The notes under the pieces: model-generated
What the model saw: only the letters and a program-made list of their open reading frames with translations
Databases searched by the model: none
Told to the model about the DNA's origin: nothing
Made by a program: the position numbers and the translations under genes
In this document: in pieces, positions 14,553-22,499 of the stretch
How positions within the stretch are numbered: the first letter of the stretch is position 1
How the letters are laid out: every line of letters starts with the position of its first letter
Assembly: GCA_910579435.1 (NCBI GenBank)
Contig: CAJTVF010000019.1
Span: 1 to 37,366, forward strand
Reading direction: 5' to 3'
Origin: an uncultured Oscillibacter sp.
Lineage (GTDB): Bacteria > Bacillota > Clostridia > Oscillospirales > Oscillospiraceae
Length of the DNA: 37,366 nt

Positions 14553-16685
14553 GTGATTGAAAACCACGGCTTGATCGAATACCTCCTGGCCGCCGGCGGG
14601 GACTTCTCGGACCGGGAGAGCCTCACCGCCCGGCAGATCAAGCGCTTCACCGACGAGATGCCCGGGGGCTTCTTTATCTACCGGGACGACGACGGCCGGG
14701 TCATCTACGTCAACCGCGCCGTTCTCCAGATGTTCGGCTGCGAGACGGAGGAGGAGTTCCGGACCCTGACCGGCGGAACCTTCCAGGGCATGATTCACCC
14801 TGAGGATGTGGAGGATGTGGAGGACAGCGTCCGGGAGCAGATCGCCCAGAACAGCTTTGACCTGGATTACGTGGAGTACCGCATCGTCCGAAAAGACGGG
14901 TCCGTCTGCTGGGTGGAGGACTTCGGCCACTTTATCAAAACCGAGGACCTGGGGGGCGTGTTCTACGTCTTCCTGGCCGACATCACGGAGCGCCGCCGCC
15001 GCCGGGCCGCGGAGCGGGCCGCCATTCTGGAGGAGAAGCTCCAGAAGGAGCGGGAGCTTCAGGAACAGGCGGACCAGACCCTGGAATTCCTGGAGCAGAT
15101 GAACGACGAGCTGGTCCGCCGCCTGGAGCTGATCGAGGGCCTCAGCGCGGACTATGAGACGGTGTTCCACGCGGACCTGGAGGCGGACGTGATCCAGCCC
15201 TACCGGGTCAGCGGACGGGAGGGCTTCCAGTTTGGCCGGGATTTGCAGGTCCGGCCCTTCGCCGGCTTTGCCGAGGGCTACGCCAAGCGCTGGGTCCATC
15301 CGGAGGACCGGGAGCGCTTCCGCCGGGAGGTGGACCCCGCCTATATCCGGGAGACCTTAAAAAAACAGAGATCTTATCATATCAATTACCGTATTCTCCG
15401 CCGGGGGGAGCCGGAGTATGTCCAGGCGTTTATCGTCAACGTCACCCCCGACGAGGAGGAGATCCAGATTATGTTCGCCTGCCGGACCGTGGATGAGGAG
15501 GTCCGCCGGGAGCGGGAGCGCTCCGCGATTCTGGAGGAGGCCCTGGCCCAGGCGAAGCTGGCCGGGGATGCCCGGAATACCTTCCTCTCCAACATCTCCC
15601 ACGACATGCGCACGCCCATGAACGCCATTGTGGGCTTCACCGCCCTGGCGAAGCGCCACCTGGACAAACCGGAGCGGCTGAAACGGGAGCTGGAGCGGAT
15701 CGAGGCATCCAGCGCCCAGCTGCTGGGCCTGTTGAACAATGTGCTGGAGCTGAGCTGGCTGGAATCCGGCAAGATTCACATTGAGGAAGCCGACTGCGCC
15801 CTGCCGGAGCTGGCCCGGGAGGTTTGGGGGGAGATTCTCCCCAAGGCGAAGGAGCGGGGCGTGGAGCTGGTGCTGTCCGGCGTGGAGACGGAGCACCCCA
15901 GGGTCTGGTGCGACCGGCAGAAGCTGCGCCAGTCCTTGGAGCGCCTGGCCCTGGGGGCGGTGCGCCGGGTGGAGCCCGGCGGGCGGGTGGAGCTGTCCCT
16001 CCGGGAGCGGAGCACCACCCGAGCCTATGGGGCATACCATTTCATTGTCCATTGCTCCGCCATGACGGTCCCCTTGAACGACCGGATTTTCGGGGCCTTT
16101 GCCCGCCAGGAGATCACCGCCGCCGCCGACGCGGCGGGCGCGGACCTGGGCCTGCCCATCGCGAAGCATGTCATGGAGCTGATGGGAGGTACCGTAGAGG
16201 CCCAGGCCCTGCCGGACGGCGGAGGCTGCATCACCGCGTCGCTGAACCTGCGGCTTCAGGAGGAAGCGGCGGCCTGTGCCGTTCCGCTGGCGGGGGGAGA
16301 ACGCCGGGTGCTGGTGGTGGAGGACAACGAGCTGAACCGGGAAATTGCCGTAGACCTGCTGGAGGAGGCGGGCTTCCTGGTGGAGACCGCCGAAGACGGC
16401 GCGGAGGCGGTGGAGAAGGTCAGAAGCTCCCGCCCCGGCTATTACACCCTGGTGCTGATGGACTTGCGAATGCCGGTGATGGACGGTCACAGCGCCGCCC
16501 GGGCCATCCGGGCCCTGGAGAACCCGGACCTGGCTAACGTGCCCATTGTGGCCCTGTCCGCCAACACCTTCGATGAGGACCGAAAACAGTCCGCGGAGTG
16601 CGGCATGAACGCCCACCTTGCTAAGCCCCTGGATGTGGACCGTCTGCTGGAGCTGATCGACGGCATAACAGGAAAAAAGGCGTAA
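14553..16685 (+). CDS. soluble PAS-PAS hybrid histidine kinase with degenerate ATPase domain
   Basis: A 710-residue cytoplasmic sensor without membrane helices. Order: PAS (about 35-150), coiled coil (~145-190), a second PAS-like domain (~195-325), HisKA with SNISHDMRTPMN (phosphoacceptor His350), an HATPase-like region (~400-570) and a receiver (~585-705) with EDN, phosphoacceptor Asp637 (LMDLRMPVMDG), SANTF and the AKP Lys. The HATPase region looks inactivated: in the N-box segment starting Asp454 the two expected Asn positions are Arg464 and Gly468, the DxGxG G1 box is absent, and the G2 box reads GADLGL. It may act as a pseudokinase or phosphate acceptor driven by another kinase. The start is GTG at 14553, 8 nt after AAAGGAGG; the frame upstream is antisense to the exporter. 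It is divergent from the ABC exporter and may control it (inference). Confidence 0.9.
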   Translation: MIENHGLIEYLLAAGGDFSDRESLTARQIKRFTDEMPGGFFIYRDDDGRVIYVNRAVLQMFGCETEEEFRTLTGGTFQGMIHPEDVEDVEDSVREQIAQNSFDLDYVEYRIVRKDGSVCWVEDFGHFIKTEDLGGVFYVFLADITERRRRRAAERAAILEEKLQKERELQEQADQTLEFLEQMNDELVRRLELIEGLSADYETVFHADLEADVIQPYRVSGREGFQFGRDLQVRPFAGFAEGYAKRWVHPEDRERFRREVDPAYIRETLKKQRSYHINYRILRRGEPEYVQAFIVNVTPDEEEIQIMFACRTVDEEVRRERERSAILEEALAQAKLAGDARNTFLSNISHDMRTPMNAIVGFTALAKRHLDKPERLKRELERIEASSAQLLGLLNNVLELSWLESGKIHIEEADCALPELAREVWGEILPKAKERGVELVLSGVETEHPRVWCDRQKLRQSLERLALGAVRRVEPGGRVELSLRERSTTRAYGAYHFIVHCSAMTVPLNDRIFGAFARQEITAAADAAGADLGLPIAKHVMELMGGTVEAQALPDGGGCITASLNLRLQEEAAACAVPLAGGERRVLVVEDNELNREIAVDLLEEAGFLVETAEDGAEAVEKVRSSRPGYYTLVLMDLRMPVMDGHSAARAIRALENPDLANVPIVALSANTFDEDRKQSAECGMNAHLAKPLDVDRLLELIDGITGKKA

Positions 16686-16686
16686 G

Positions 16687-16718
16687 AAAACCACCGTGAC
16701 CTGTCACGGTGGTTTTTT
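16687..16718. terminator. bidirectional terminator, overlapping a stop codon
   Basis: AAAACCACCGTGAC, a CT loop and GTCACGGTGGTTTTTT form a 14-bp stem with T-runs on both strands. It ends the hybrid kinase on the plus strand and the GH18-like gene on the minus strand. The TGA of the minus-strand gene (16706-16704) lies inside the stem. Confidence 0.93.
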
Positions 16719-17495
16719 CCCGCTCCGCCAGGGGGCGAACAGCCGGGAGGCGATGTCCTGGACCTCCGGCCACATGAGGAAGGCGGCCTGGAATCCCATT
16801 CCCGCCCCCAGGCGGAGCTTTTGGTTCAGGGTGTCCGCGTCGTCAAAGAGGACGAAGTGGGCCTCCCCGTCCCGGCTGTAGGTAAAGTACCGGGCGCAGA
16901 GGTCCTGGGAGAAGAAGACGGCGGGATGTTCCCGCTCCATCAGCTTCTCCAGCGCCTCCCCGGTGAGGGGCTCGCCCTCCCCGGACCGGGCGGGGAGCCG
17001 GAAGTCCATCCGAAGCCGCTGGACGTCCAGAGCCAGCCGCCCGGCCCCGCCGGCCTGGGCGGCGGCCTCCTGGAGGTACTGGGAAAAGCTGCCCCCGGAG
17101 ACGGCGGTGCAGAGGAGGACCACCGCCCCCGGGGCGGCCCCCGCGTAAGCCTCCGGCAGGTACAGCGTCCGCCGGGAGGCGGAGAGGGCGGGAGCCAGGG
17201 CGGACACAAAGGCGGTCCGGTCCCGCCGGGGGGTCTCCTCAAAGTCCAGCAGCACGCCGGAGTAGCCCCGCCGCCCGCACTCCCGCAGCGCCGCGTCCCG
17301 CAGGTCCTCCGGGCTGTCGATGAAGGGGGCCTCGTGGTCGCTGACGGACAGCAGCCCCCCCTTGGTCTGCAAAAGCAGGCTCTGCCTCAGCAGCGCCGAG
17401 CCGGGACCGATGCGGTAGGCCACGTGGGCCAGGTTCCGGCAATGCCCCTGGGCCTCCTGGGACGCCTCCGGCGTCACGGCCAGATAGATCTGCAA
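16704..17495 (-). CDS. GH18-like (YaaH/YdhD-type) TIM-barrel protein
   Basis: A 263-residue protein resembling the catalytic part of spore-cortex GH18 proteins. YSGVLLDFEE (78-87) matches the GH18 active-site strand, with Asp84 and putative acid Glu86. The later HFVLFDDADTLNQKL segment, followed by a GFQAAFLMWPEV strand, matches the family's WFEDA...K...G...W C-terminal strands. It lacks a signal peptide and LysM repeats and is shorter than usual (~320), so it could be a cytoplasmic or forespore protein or a reduced paralogue. The start is TTG at 17495, with AAGGGGGAG 6 nt upstream; the longer frame to 18128 is antisense to yqeG. Function in peptidoglycan cleavage is inferred. Confidence 0.7.
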   Translation of the reverse strand: MQIYLAVTPEASQEAQGHCRNLAHVAYRIGPGSALLRQSLLLQTKGGLLSVSDHEAPFIDSPEDLRDAALRECGRRGYSGVLLDFEETPRRDRTAFVSALAPALSASRRTLYLPEAYAGAAPGAVVLLCTAVSGGSFSQYLQEAAAQAGGAGRLALDVQRLRMDFRLPARSGEGEPLTGEALEKLMEREHPAVFFSQDLCARYFTYSRDGEAHFVLFDDADTLNQKLRLGAGMGFQAAFLMWPEVQDIASRLFAPWRSGKKPP

Positions 17496-17508
17496 CTCCC
17501 ACTCCCCC

Positions 17509-17537
17509 TTGCGTCCCGGTTTGAAAACTGGTATACT
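17509..17537 (+). promoter_or_regulatory. candidate promoter of yqeG
   Basis: TTGCGT (17509-17514), a 17-nt spacer and TATACT (17532-17537), 43 nt upstream of the start. The -35 overlaps the region just upstream of the divergent gene's ribosome binding site. Confidence 0.5.
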
Positions 17538-17579
17538 GGAAATGACTTCAAACGATTCTATGCGAGGAGGCCGCCGCCT

Positions 17580-18092
17580 ATGCCCCTTTCCCTGATTCCC
17601 AGCCGCCTGTTTGCGCGCTATCAGGAGGTCACGCCGGAGCTTCTGCGCGGGGCGGGGGTGACGCTGCTGCTCAGCGACCTGGACTTCACCCTGGCCCCCA
17701 AGTCCGTCCGCCGCCCGGACCCGGCCCTCCGGGCCTGGATCGCGGAGCTGAAGGCTGCGGGAATCCAGGTGATGATTGTTTCCAACAACCGCTCCGGCGC
17801 CCGGGTGACGGAGTTCTGCGCGGACCTGGGCATTCCCTATCAGGGCCATGCCGGGAAGCCCTCCACCAGGGGGCTGGAGGCCGCCATGGCCCGGGCGGGA
17901 ACGGACCGGGCCCACACCGCCATGCTGGGGGACAAGCTGCTGACGGATGTGCTGGCGGCCAACCGGGCCGGAGTGCCGGCGCTGATGGTGGAGCCCTTGG
18001 GCGGGGCCGTGACGCTCTGGCAGAAGGTGCTCCACGCCCTCCAGGCCCCCTTCAAGGCGGTTTGCCGCCGCCGGGAGAGAAAACGGAAATAG
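17580..18092 (+). CDS. yqeG: YqeG-family HAD phosphatase
   Basis: A 170-residue HAD subfamily IIIA protein. Motif I is LSDLDFTLAP (DxDxT), motif II is IVSNN, the Lys is in HAGKPSTRG, and motif IV is MLGDKLLTDVL. Length and architecture match YqeG, a conserved Firmicutes protein commonly linked with ribosome-assembly genes and related to PGP phosphatases. The start is ATG at 17580, 9 nt after GAGGAGG. It ends in a basic tail. It is followed by efp with its own promoter. Confidence 0.88.
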   Translation: MPLSLIPSRLFARYQEVTPELLRGAGVTLLLSDLDFTLAPKSVRRPDPALRAWIAELKAAGIQVMIVSNNRSGARVTEFCADLGIPYQGHAGKPSTRGLEAAMARAGTDRAHTAMLGDKLLTDVLAANRAGVPALMVEPLGGAVTLWQKVLHALQAPFKAVCRRRERKRK

Positions 18093-18143
18093 AAACTGAC
18101 CAAAATATTTTTGCATGCTCCCGGACAATTAGCGGAAAAATAC

Positions 18144-18172
18144 TTGCAATCACCGCCGGGATGGGATAAAAT
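18144..18172 (+). promoter_or_regulatory. SigA-type promoter of efp
   Basis: TTGCAA (18144-18149), a 17-nt spacer and TAAAAT (18167-18172), about 94 nt upstream of the efp start. Confidence 0.7.
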
Positions 18173-18265
18173 AGCTACGGCTATAGTGGAAGAACCATGA
18201 AAAGAGAGAAAATGCCCTCCCCCGGGTCGTTTTCTCGGATAAAGATTTGTGAGGAGGATTTTATT

Positions 18266-18835
18266 ATGCCGACAATTTCCGCAGGCGATTTTCGCAAGGG
18301 AATGATTTTTGAGATGGAAGGCAAGCCCATGCTGGTGGTGGACTTCCAGCACGTGAAGCCCGGCAAGGGCGCGGCCTTTGTGCGCACCAAGTACAAGAAT
18401 GTCATCACCGGAGCCATCCGGGAGGAGTCCTTCAACCCCACCGCCAAGTTCGAGCAGGCCAGCGTGGAGCGCAAGGACGCCGAATACAGCTACAACGACG
18501 GCGACCTGTACTACTTCATGGACCCCGAGACCTTCGATATGACCCCGCTGAACCGGGAGGTCCTGGGCGACGCGTTCAAGTTCATGAAGGAGAACACCGT
18601 CTGCAAGCTGGTGAGCTACAAGGGCAGCGTCTTCACCGTGGAGGTCCCCAACTTCATGGACTTGGAGGTCACCGAGACGGAGCCCGGCGTCAAGGGCGAC
18701 ACCGCCACCAACGTGACGAAAAAGGCCACCCTGGAGACCGGCGCGGTGATCCAGGTGCCCCTGTTCATCAACGAGGGCGAGAAGATCCAGGTGGACACCC
18801 GCACCGGCGAGTATCTGGGCCGCTGCAAGGAATGA
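18266..18835 (+). CDS. efp: elongation factor P
   Basis: A 189-residue translation factor that rescues ribosomes stalled at polyproline. Three beta-barrel domains are recognisable: N-terminal KOW-like domain with the HVKPGKGAAFVRTK loop (modifiable Lys at position 34), the middle OB domain, and the C-terminal OB domain ending DTRTGEYLGRCKE. Length is normal. The start at ATG 18266 follows GAGGAGG by 8 nt; an in-frame ATG at 18197 lies in the leader and has no good site. Confidence 0.97.
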   Translation: MPTISAGDFRKGMIFEMEGKPMLVVDFQHVKPGKGAAFVRTKYKNVITGAIREESFNPTAKFEQASVERKDAEYSYNDGDLYYFMDPETFDMTPLNREVLGDAFKFMKENTVCKLVSYKGSVFTVEVPNFMDLEVTETEPGVKGDTATNVTKKATLETGAVIQVPLFINEGEKIQVDTRTGEYLGRCKE

Positions 18836-18843
18836 GGTTGCTC

Positions 18844-18870
18844 AAAGGGGGGGATTTCATCCCCCCTTTC
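18844..18870 (+). terminator. terminator-like hairpin after efp
   Basis: AAAGGGGGG paired with CCCCCCTTT (9 bp, 8-nt loop). The tail after the stem is not T-rich, so readthrough into the next small gene is possible. Confidence 0.6.
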
Positions 18871-18926
18871 ACGTCCCTGTCCGTCCTCTCGTTTGGAGGA
18901 AAGTACCTTGCAGGAGGTATAAAGGA

Positions 18927-19100
18927 ATGGATGAACGCATGACGGAGAAGGAACGAGCCACGGCGTTGACTGACGAATACACGCGGCTGCGGCGGATCAA
19001 GGCCGCAAAGGACCGGGATGAGGAAATCGAGTATCAGATCAAAACAACCAGAGCCAAACTGGGGGCCCTGGGAATTATGGCCGAGCATCTTGACAAATAG
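18927..19100 (+). CDS. 57-residue charged helical small protein
   Basis: ATG at 18927 opens 57 codons ending TAG at 19098-19100, with GGAGGT 8 nt upstream. The protein starts MDERMTEKERATAL, is almost entirely predicted helical and charged (many Glu, Lys and Arg), and has no cysteine or membrane segment. A second in-frame ATG at 18939 is possible. It sits between efp and the CD1247-type gene, 36 nt from the latter, and may be cotranscribed. I do not recognise the family. Confidence 0.7.
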   Translation: MDERMTEKERATALTDEYTRLRRIKAAKDRDEEIEYQIKTTRAKLGALGIMAEHLDK

Positions 19101-19136
19101 CACCCCATTCACATTATAAAAAGGAGGTCATTGACT

Positions 19137-19562
19137 ATGGAAATCACCGAGAAGGTTGCGTATCTGAAGGGCCTGGCGGAGGGCATGGAGCTGAATGCCG
19201 AGAAAAAGGAGGGCAAGCTGCTGCTGGCCATCATCGACGTGCTGGAGGACATCGCCCTGGAGCTCAGCGACATCGAGGACGCCCAGGAGGAGCTGGGCGA
19301 GGGCCTGGACGCCGTCAGCGACGATTTGGAGGACGTGGAGGACCTGCTCTACGGCGAGGACGACGAGCCCGAGTACGAGCTGGACGACCTGGGGGAGGAC
19401 GAGGACTGCTACGCCACCACCTGCCCCACCTGCGAGGAGAGCATTTATTTTGACGAGTCCGTTCTGGAGGACGGCGAGGTCATCTGCCCCAACTGCGGCG
19501 AGAAGCTGGAGTTCGACCTGGAGAGCCTGGACGAGGACGAGGCGGACGACGGCGAGGAATAA
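19137..19562 (+). CDS. CD1247-type acidic zinc-ribbon protein
   Basis: A 141-residue protein matching the clostridial CD1247 N-terminal-domain family. The N-terminus MEITEKVAYLKGLAEGM and helical KEGKLLLAIIDVLEDIA are the family hallmark. A very acidic linker (about 60-90) follows, then a zinc ribbon with CPTC (~99) and CPNC (~122) pairs and an acidic tail. Function is unknown; a nucleic-acid or protein adaptor role is plausible. The start is ATG at 19137, 9 nt after AAGGAGG; a TTG two codons earlier is less likely. Confidence 0.88.
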   Translation: MEITEKVAYLKGLAEGMELNAEKKEGKLLLAIIDVLEDIALELSDIEDAQEELGEGLDAVSDDLEDVEDLLYGEDDEPEYELDDLGEDEDCYATTCPTCEESIYFDESVLEDGEVICPNCGEKLEFDLESLDEDEADDGEE

Positions 19563-19577
19563 GCAATACGCATGGCA

Positions 19578-19610
19578 AGGCCGGGCGCCCGAAGGCTGCC
19601 CGGCCTTTTC
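19578..19610 (+). terminator. terminator between CD1247-type gene and MATE gene
   Basis: AAGGCCGGGC paired with GCCCGGCCTT (10 bp, 11-nt loop), then TTTTC. The T-run leads directly into the ribosome binding site of the MATE gene, so readthrough probably controls its expression. Confidence 0.75.
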
Positions 19611-19625
19611 AAAGGAGCCTGTCCC

Positions 19626-21008
19626 ATGACTCGAGAGAAGACCTTCTACCGCGCCTTTTTTGCCCTCACCCTGTCCCTGGCCCTGCAAAACCTGCTGACC
19701 TTCGGCGTGAACCTGATGGACACGGTGATGCTGGGCCGCTACAGCCAGGAGGCCATGAGCGGCGTGAGCCTGTGCAATCAGATTCAGTTCCTGCTCCAGA
19801 TGCTGGTGGGCGGCGCGGGAGAAGGGGCCGTGGTGCTGGGGTCCCAGTACTGGGGGAAAAACAAGCTGGAGCCCATCCCCCACATCATCGGCGTGGCCCT
19901 GCGCTTTGGGGCGGTCCTCTCGGCGGCGCTGTTCGCCGCGGTGCTGCTGGTTCCCACGCAGCTCCTGGGCCTGTTGTCCAACGACGCCGGCGTCATCGCC
20001 CAGGGGGCGGCCTATTTCCAGATTATTTGCTTTTCCTATGTGATCTTCACGGTCACCAACATTCTGGTGGCCTCCCTCCGGTCCATCGGCGTGGTGAAGA
20101 TCGGCTACGCCATCTCCTTCTCCACGCTGTGCATCAACGTCACCCTGAACTACCTGCTGATTTACGGCAATCTCGGCTGCCCGGAGCTGGGAGTCCGTGG
20201 GGCGGCCATCGCTACGCTGGTTTCCCGGTGCGTGGAGCTGCTGATCGTGGTCTACTATTTAACATACCGGGAGAAGCGGCTGAACCTGACCCTGAAAAAG
20301 CTCCTCTTCATCGACAGCAGCTATTTGCGGGACTATAACCGGGTCTCCGCCCCGGTGCTGGTGAACCAGGCGCTCTGGGGCGTGGCCCAGATGGTGCAGA
20401 CCGGCATCCTGGGCCACCTGGGGGGCGACGTGACGGCGGCCAACGCCATCGCCGTTCAGGTCTACCAGGTCCTCTCCGTGGTGGCCTACGGCGCGGCCTC
20501 CGCCTCCGGCATCGTGGTGGGGCGGAGCATCGGCGAGGGGCGGAAGGACGCGCTCCGTCCCCTGGTGACCACTCTTCAGGTCCTGTTTATCATCATCGGC
20601 CTGGCTTCCGGCGGGCTGATCTTCCTGGCCCGGAACCCCATCCTGGCGGTCTTCGGCGGTGCGCTGACGGAGCGGGCCCGGGGATTGGCCCTTCAATTTA
20701 TGGCGGTCATCGCCGTCACAACCGTGGGCACCTCCTACCAGATGGCCTGCGACACAGGCGTCATCCGGGGCGGGGGCGACACGGCCTTCAGCGCCAAAAT
20801 GAACCTTATCAGCATGTGGGGCGTCGTGGTGCCCCTCTCCGCCATGGCGGCGTTCTGGTGGAAGAGCTCCCCGGTGCTGGTATTCTTCCTCTTGAAATGG
20901 GACCAGATTTACAAGATCATTCCCGTAGCCCTCCGGCTCCACAGCTGGAAGTGGGTGCGGAGCGTCACCCGGCCCGACGGGGCGGAAAAGGAGGAACTCC
21001 ATGTCTAA
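19626..21008 (+). CDS. MATE-family efflux transporter
   Basis: A 460-residue membrane protein with about 12 helices in two halves, typical of Na+/H+-driven multidrug and toxin extrusion carriers. Recognisable are NLMDTVMLGRYSQEAMSGVS in the first helices, the GVRGAAIATLVSR segment at the end of the first half, and the related second-half DVTAANAIAVQVYQ and VIRGGGDTAF segments. The start is ATG at 19626 with AAAGGAG upstream; the frame extends to 19572 across a terminator. The gene overlaps the next small membrane-protein gene by 8 nt. Substrate unknown. Confidence 0.92.
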   Translation: MTREKTFYRAFFALTLSLALQNLLTFGVNLMDTVMLGRYSQEAMSGVSLCNQIQFLLQMLVGGAGEGAVVLGSQYWGKNKLEPIPHIIGVALRFGAVLSAALFAAVLLVPTQLLGLLSNDAGVIAQGAAYFQIICFSYVIFTVTNILVASLRSIGVVKIGYAISFSTLCINVTLNYLLIYGNLGCPELGVRGAAIATLVSRCVELLIVVYYLTYREKRLNLTLKKLLFIDSSYLRDYNRVSAPVLVNQALWGVAQMVQTGILGHLGGDVTAANAIAVQVYQVLSVVAYGAASASGIVVGRSIGEGRKDALRPLVTTLQVLFIIIGLASGGLIFLARNPILAVFGGALTERARGLALQFMAVIAVTTVGTSYQMACDTGVIRGGGDTAFSAKMNLISMWGVVVPLSAMAAFWWKSSPVLVFFLLKWDQIYKIIPVALRLHSWKWVRSVTRPDGAEKEELHV

Positions 21009-21330
21009 GCCCAAGGCTCCCAAGGGGCCCATCAACCCCAGAGTCCGCGCCAACGTCTACGCCCTGGCGGCGCTGTACTTGGTTTATCTCTTTTATCAGA
21101 TCGCCAAGCCCTACCTGACCCGCGACCCCTACGGTCCCACCGCCTTCCAGTTCGCCCTGGGCGCGGTGGTGCTGGGAGGCGGCGCGGCGGTCCTGGGCTT
21201 CCTGGCCTGGAGGATGTTCAAGGTCCCCCTGCCGGAAGACCCGGAGGAAGAGGGCGCCGCTTCGCCGGAGGACCCGGAGGAAGAGGAAGCCGCCCTGCCG
21301 GAGGAAGCCGGAGAGGACGAGGAAGATTGA
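21001..21330 (+). CDS. small two-helix membrane protein with acidic tail
   Basis: A 109-residue protein with a basic N-terminus, two membrane helices (about 20-37 and 48-70) and a strongly acidic tail containing two PEDPEEE repeats. AAGGAGG lies 6 nt before the ATG. The start lies inside the 3' end of the MATE gene, suggesting coupled translation. No function recognised. Confidence 0.75.
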   Translation: MSKPKAPKGPINPRVRANVYALAALYLVYLFYQIAKPYLTRDPYGPTAFQFALGAVVLGGGAAVLGFLAWRMFKVPLPEDPEEEGAASPEDPEEEEAALPEEAGEDEED

Positions 21331-21371
21331 AAAAGGCGGGACCCGTGGAAGGGTAAGTTTCCATAAAGAAG

Positions 21372-21538
21372 TTAAGGAAGCACTGATTTAATCAACGTGT
21401 GCAGATTTGCGCCAGAAATTTTCGCTGGCAAGGAAGAAAATTGCAGGAATCCTGGCGGATTTCAAGATTTTCTGACGCAGATCAGCGGAAATTTATGGCG
21501 TAAAGATGTGCGCGGGGATTAAATCAGTGCTTCCTTAA
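21372..21538 (+). repeat. MITE-like element A, copy 1 of a tandem pair
   Basis: A 167-bp element with perfect 22-bp terminal inverted repeats at 21372-21393 and 21517-21538, beginning TTAAGGAAGCACTG. The interior is about 120 bp without a gene. This copy differs from the others at several interior positions. The right terminal TTAA is shared with copy 2. Confidence 0.92.
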
Positions 21539-21701
21539 GGAAGCACTGAATAAATCAACGTGTGCAGATTTGCGCCAGAAATTTCTGCTGACAAGGAAGA
21601 AAATCGCAGAAATCCTGACGGATTTCAAGATTTTCTAACGCAGTCCAGCGGGAATTTATGGCGTGAAGCTGTGTGCGGGGATTTCATCAGTGGTTCCTTA
21701 A
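21535..21701 (+). repeat. MITE-like element A, copy 2 of a tandem pair
   Basis: A second 167-bp copy starting at the same TTAA that ends copy 1. Its interior is nearly identical to the copy at 23559. The right end reads GGTTCCTTAA, with one change from the perfect inverted repeat. Confidence 0.92.
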
Positions 21702-21736
21702 GGACAAGACAGGCCGCAGCGGCCTGCCTTGTCCTT
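21700..21736. terminator. long hairpin at the right end of the tandem repeat
   Basis: AAGGACAAG-A-CAGGCCG pairs with CGGCCTG-C-CTTGTCCTT (17 bp, one mismatch). It overlaps the last two bases of element A copy 2. It may end transcripts of the XRE gene (minus) or of the MATE operon (plus); T-tracts are weak on both sides. 21737-21833 shows nothing else. Confidence 0.5.
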
Positions 21737-21833
21737 CTTGTACTGTATAACCCACTGTGACGCTTTCAGGGAAAGTGCCCAGAGAGAACTGTAAATGCGG
21801 AATTTGGACTGTTCCCTTAAAAGCTGGGCAATT

Positions 21834-22343
21834 TCACGCGTTCTTCCGTGTCAAACAAACCCCAATGATTGATCCAATCAAGACAAGCGGCGCTATTCTA
21901 ATAAACAACCACTCAAACGCGTGAAAACCTACTCCGATTACTGCGGTTTCGGGATGGCTGTAATCCCAGCCCAAGTAAGGGCTGTTTAACACGATCAGGA
22001 CTGGAAAAGCAGCCGCTGTAACCGTACACAATCCAATAAAAAGCCAATGAACCGCGTTTTGTCTCGCCGCTTTTCTGTGCGCAAGCTGTAAATTTATGAC
22101 CTCAAGTTTCTCGGAGATTGCTCTTAAGTCATCCGCCTTCGCCTCGGCAACGGTTTCTCCAAGCAGTGTGCTAACAGGCGTTTCCAATACCTCTGATATG
22201 GAAATCAGCATATCGGCGTCTGGAACCGACAGACCTTGCTCCCATTTAGAGATTGTTTGCCTCACCACATTCAACTTGATTGCGAGTTCCTCCTGCGAAA
22301 GGCCTTTGGATTTTCTGAGTGTTTTTATGTTTTCATTCAGCAT
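21834..22343 (-). CDS. XRE-family regulator with two membrane helices
   Basis: A 169-residue protein. Residues 1-62 form a helix-turn-helix domain (LSQEELAIKLNVVRQTISKWEQG is the recognition unit), followed by a charged linker and two hydrophobic helices (~98-120 and ~145-165). It probably binds DNA while anchored to the membrane. The start is ATG at 22343, with AAAGGAGG upstream; the promoter is at 22368-22396. Its DNA is clearly more AT-rich than the neighbouring genes, and it is bracketed by element A copies, suggesting recent acquisition. Confidence 0.88.
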   Translation of the reverse strand: MLNENIKTLRKSKGLSQEELAIKLNVVRQTISKWEQGLSVPDADMLISISEVLETPVSTLLGETVAEAKADDLRAISEKLEVINLQLAHRKAARQNAVHWLFIGLCTVTAAAFPVLIVLNSPYLGWDYSHPETAVIGVGFHAFEWLFIRIAPLVLIGSIIGVCLTRKNA

Positions 22344-22367
22344 CAGGGATGGCCTCCTTTCCCTGCT

Positions 22368-22396
22368 ATCATACAGAGAAAAGCCCGTTGCGGCAA
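22368..22396 (-). promoter_or_regulatory. SigA-type promoter of the XRE gene
   Basis: On the minus strand TTGCCG (22396-22391), a 17-nt spacer and TATGAT (22373-22368). Confidence 0.6.
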
Positions 22397-22468
22397 GCAA
22401 CGCAAATTAACATGACGGCATCCGTTCCATAAACCGGCATATACCGGCAAAATCACAATCAGGGAATC

Positions 22469-22497
22469 CCCGGTGAAAAGAGCTTCTTTTCACCGGG
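22469..22497 (-). terminator. hairpin terminator of the pseudouridine synthase gene
   Basis: A 13-bp perfect stem (CCCGGTGAAAAGA with its complement, 3-nt loop) begins 3 nt after the stop. The T-rich part lies within the stem, not after it, so it may protect the mRNA end rather than terminate strongly. Confidence 0.6.
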
Positions 22498-22499
22498 CG

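Noticed and set aside
17496..18128. N-terminal extension of the GH18-like protein
   Set aside because: It is antisense to the well-supported yqeG gene and its translation has no domain character.
21560..21760. Frame of 66 codons inside element A, repeated at 23584-23769, as a small protein gene
   Set aside because: It starts at GTG within the inverted-repeat element, has no ribosome binding site, and its similarity between copies is explained by the DNA repeat itself.
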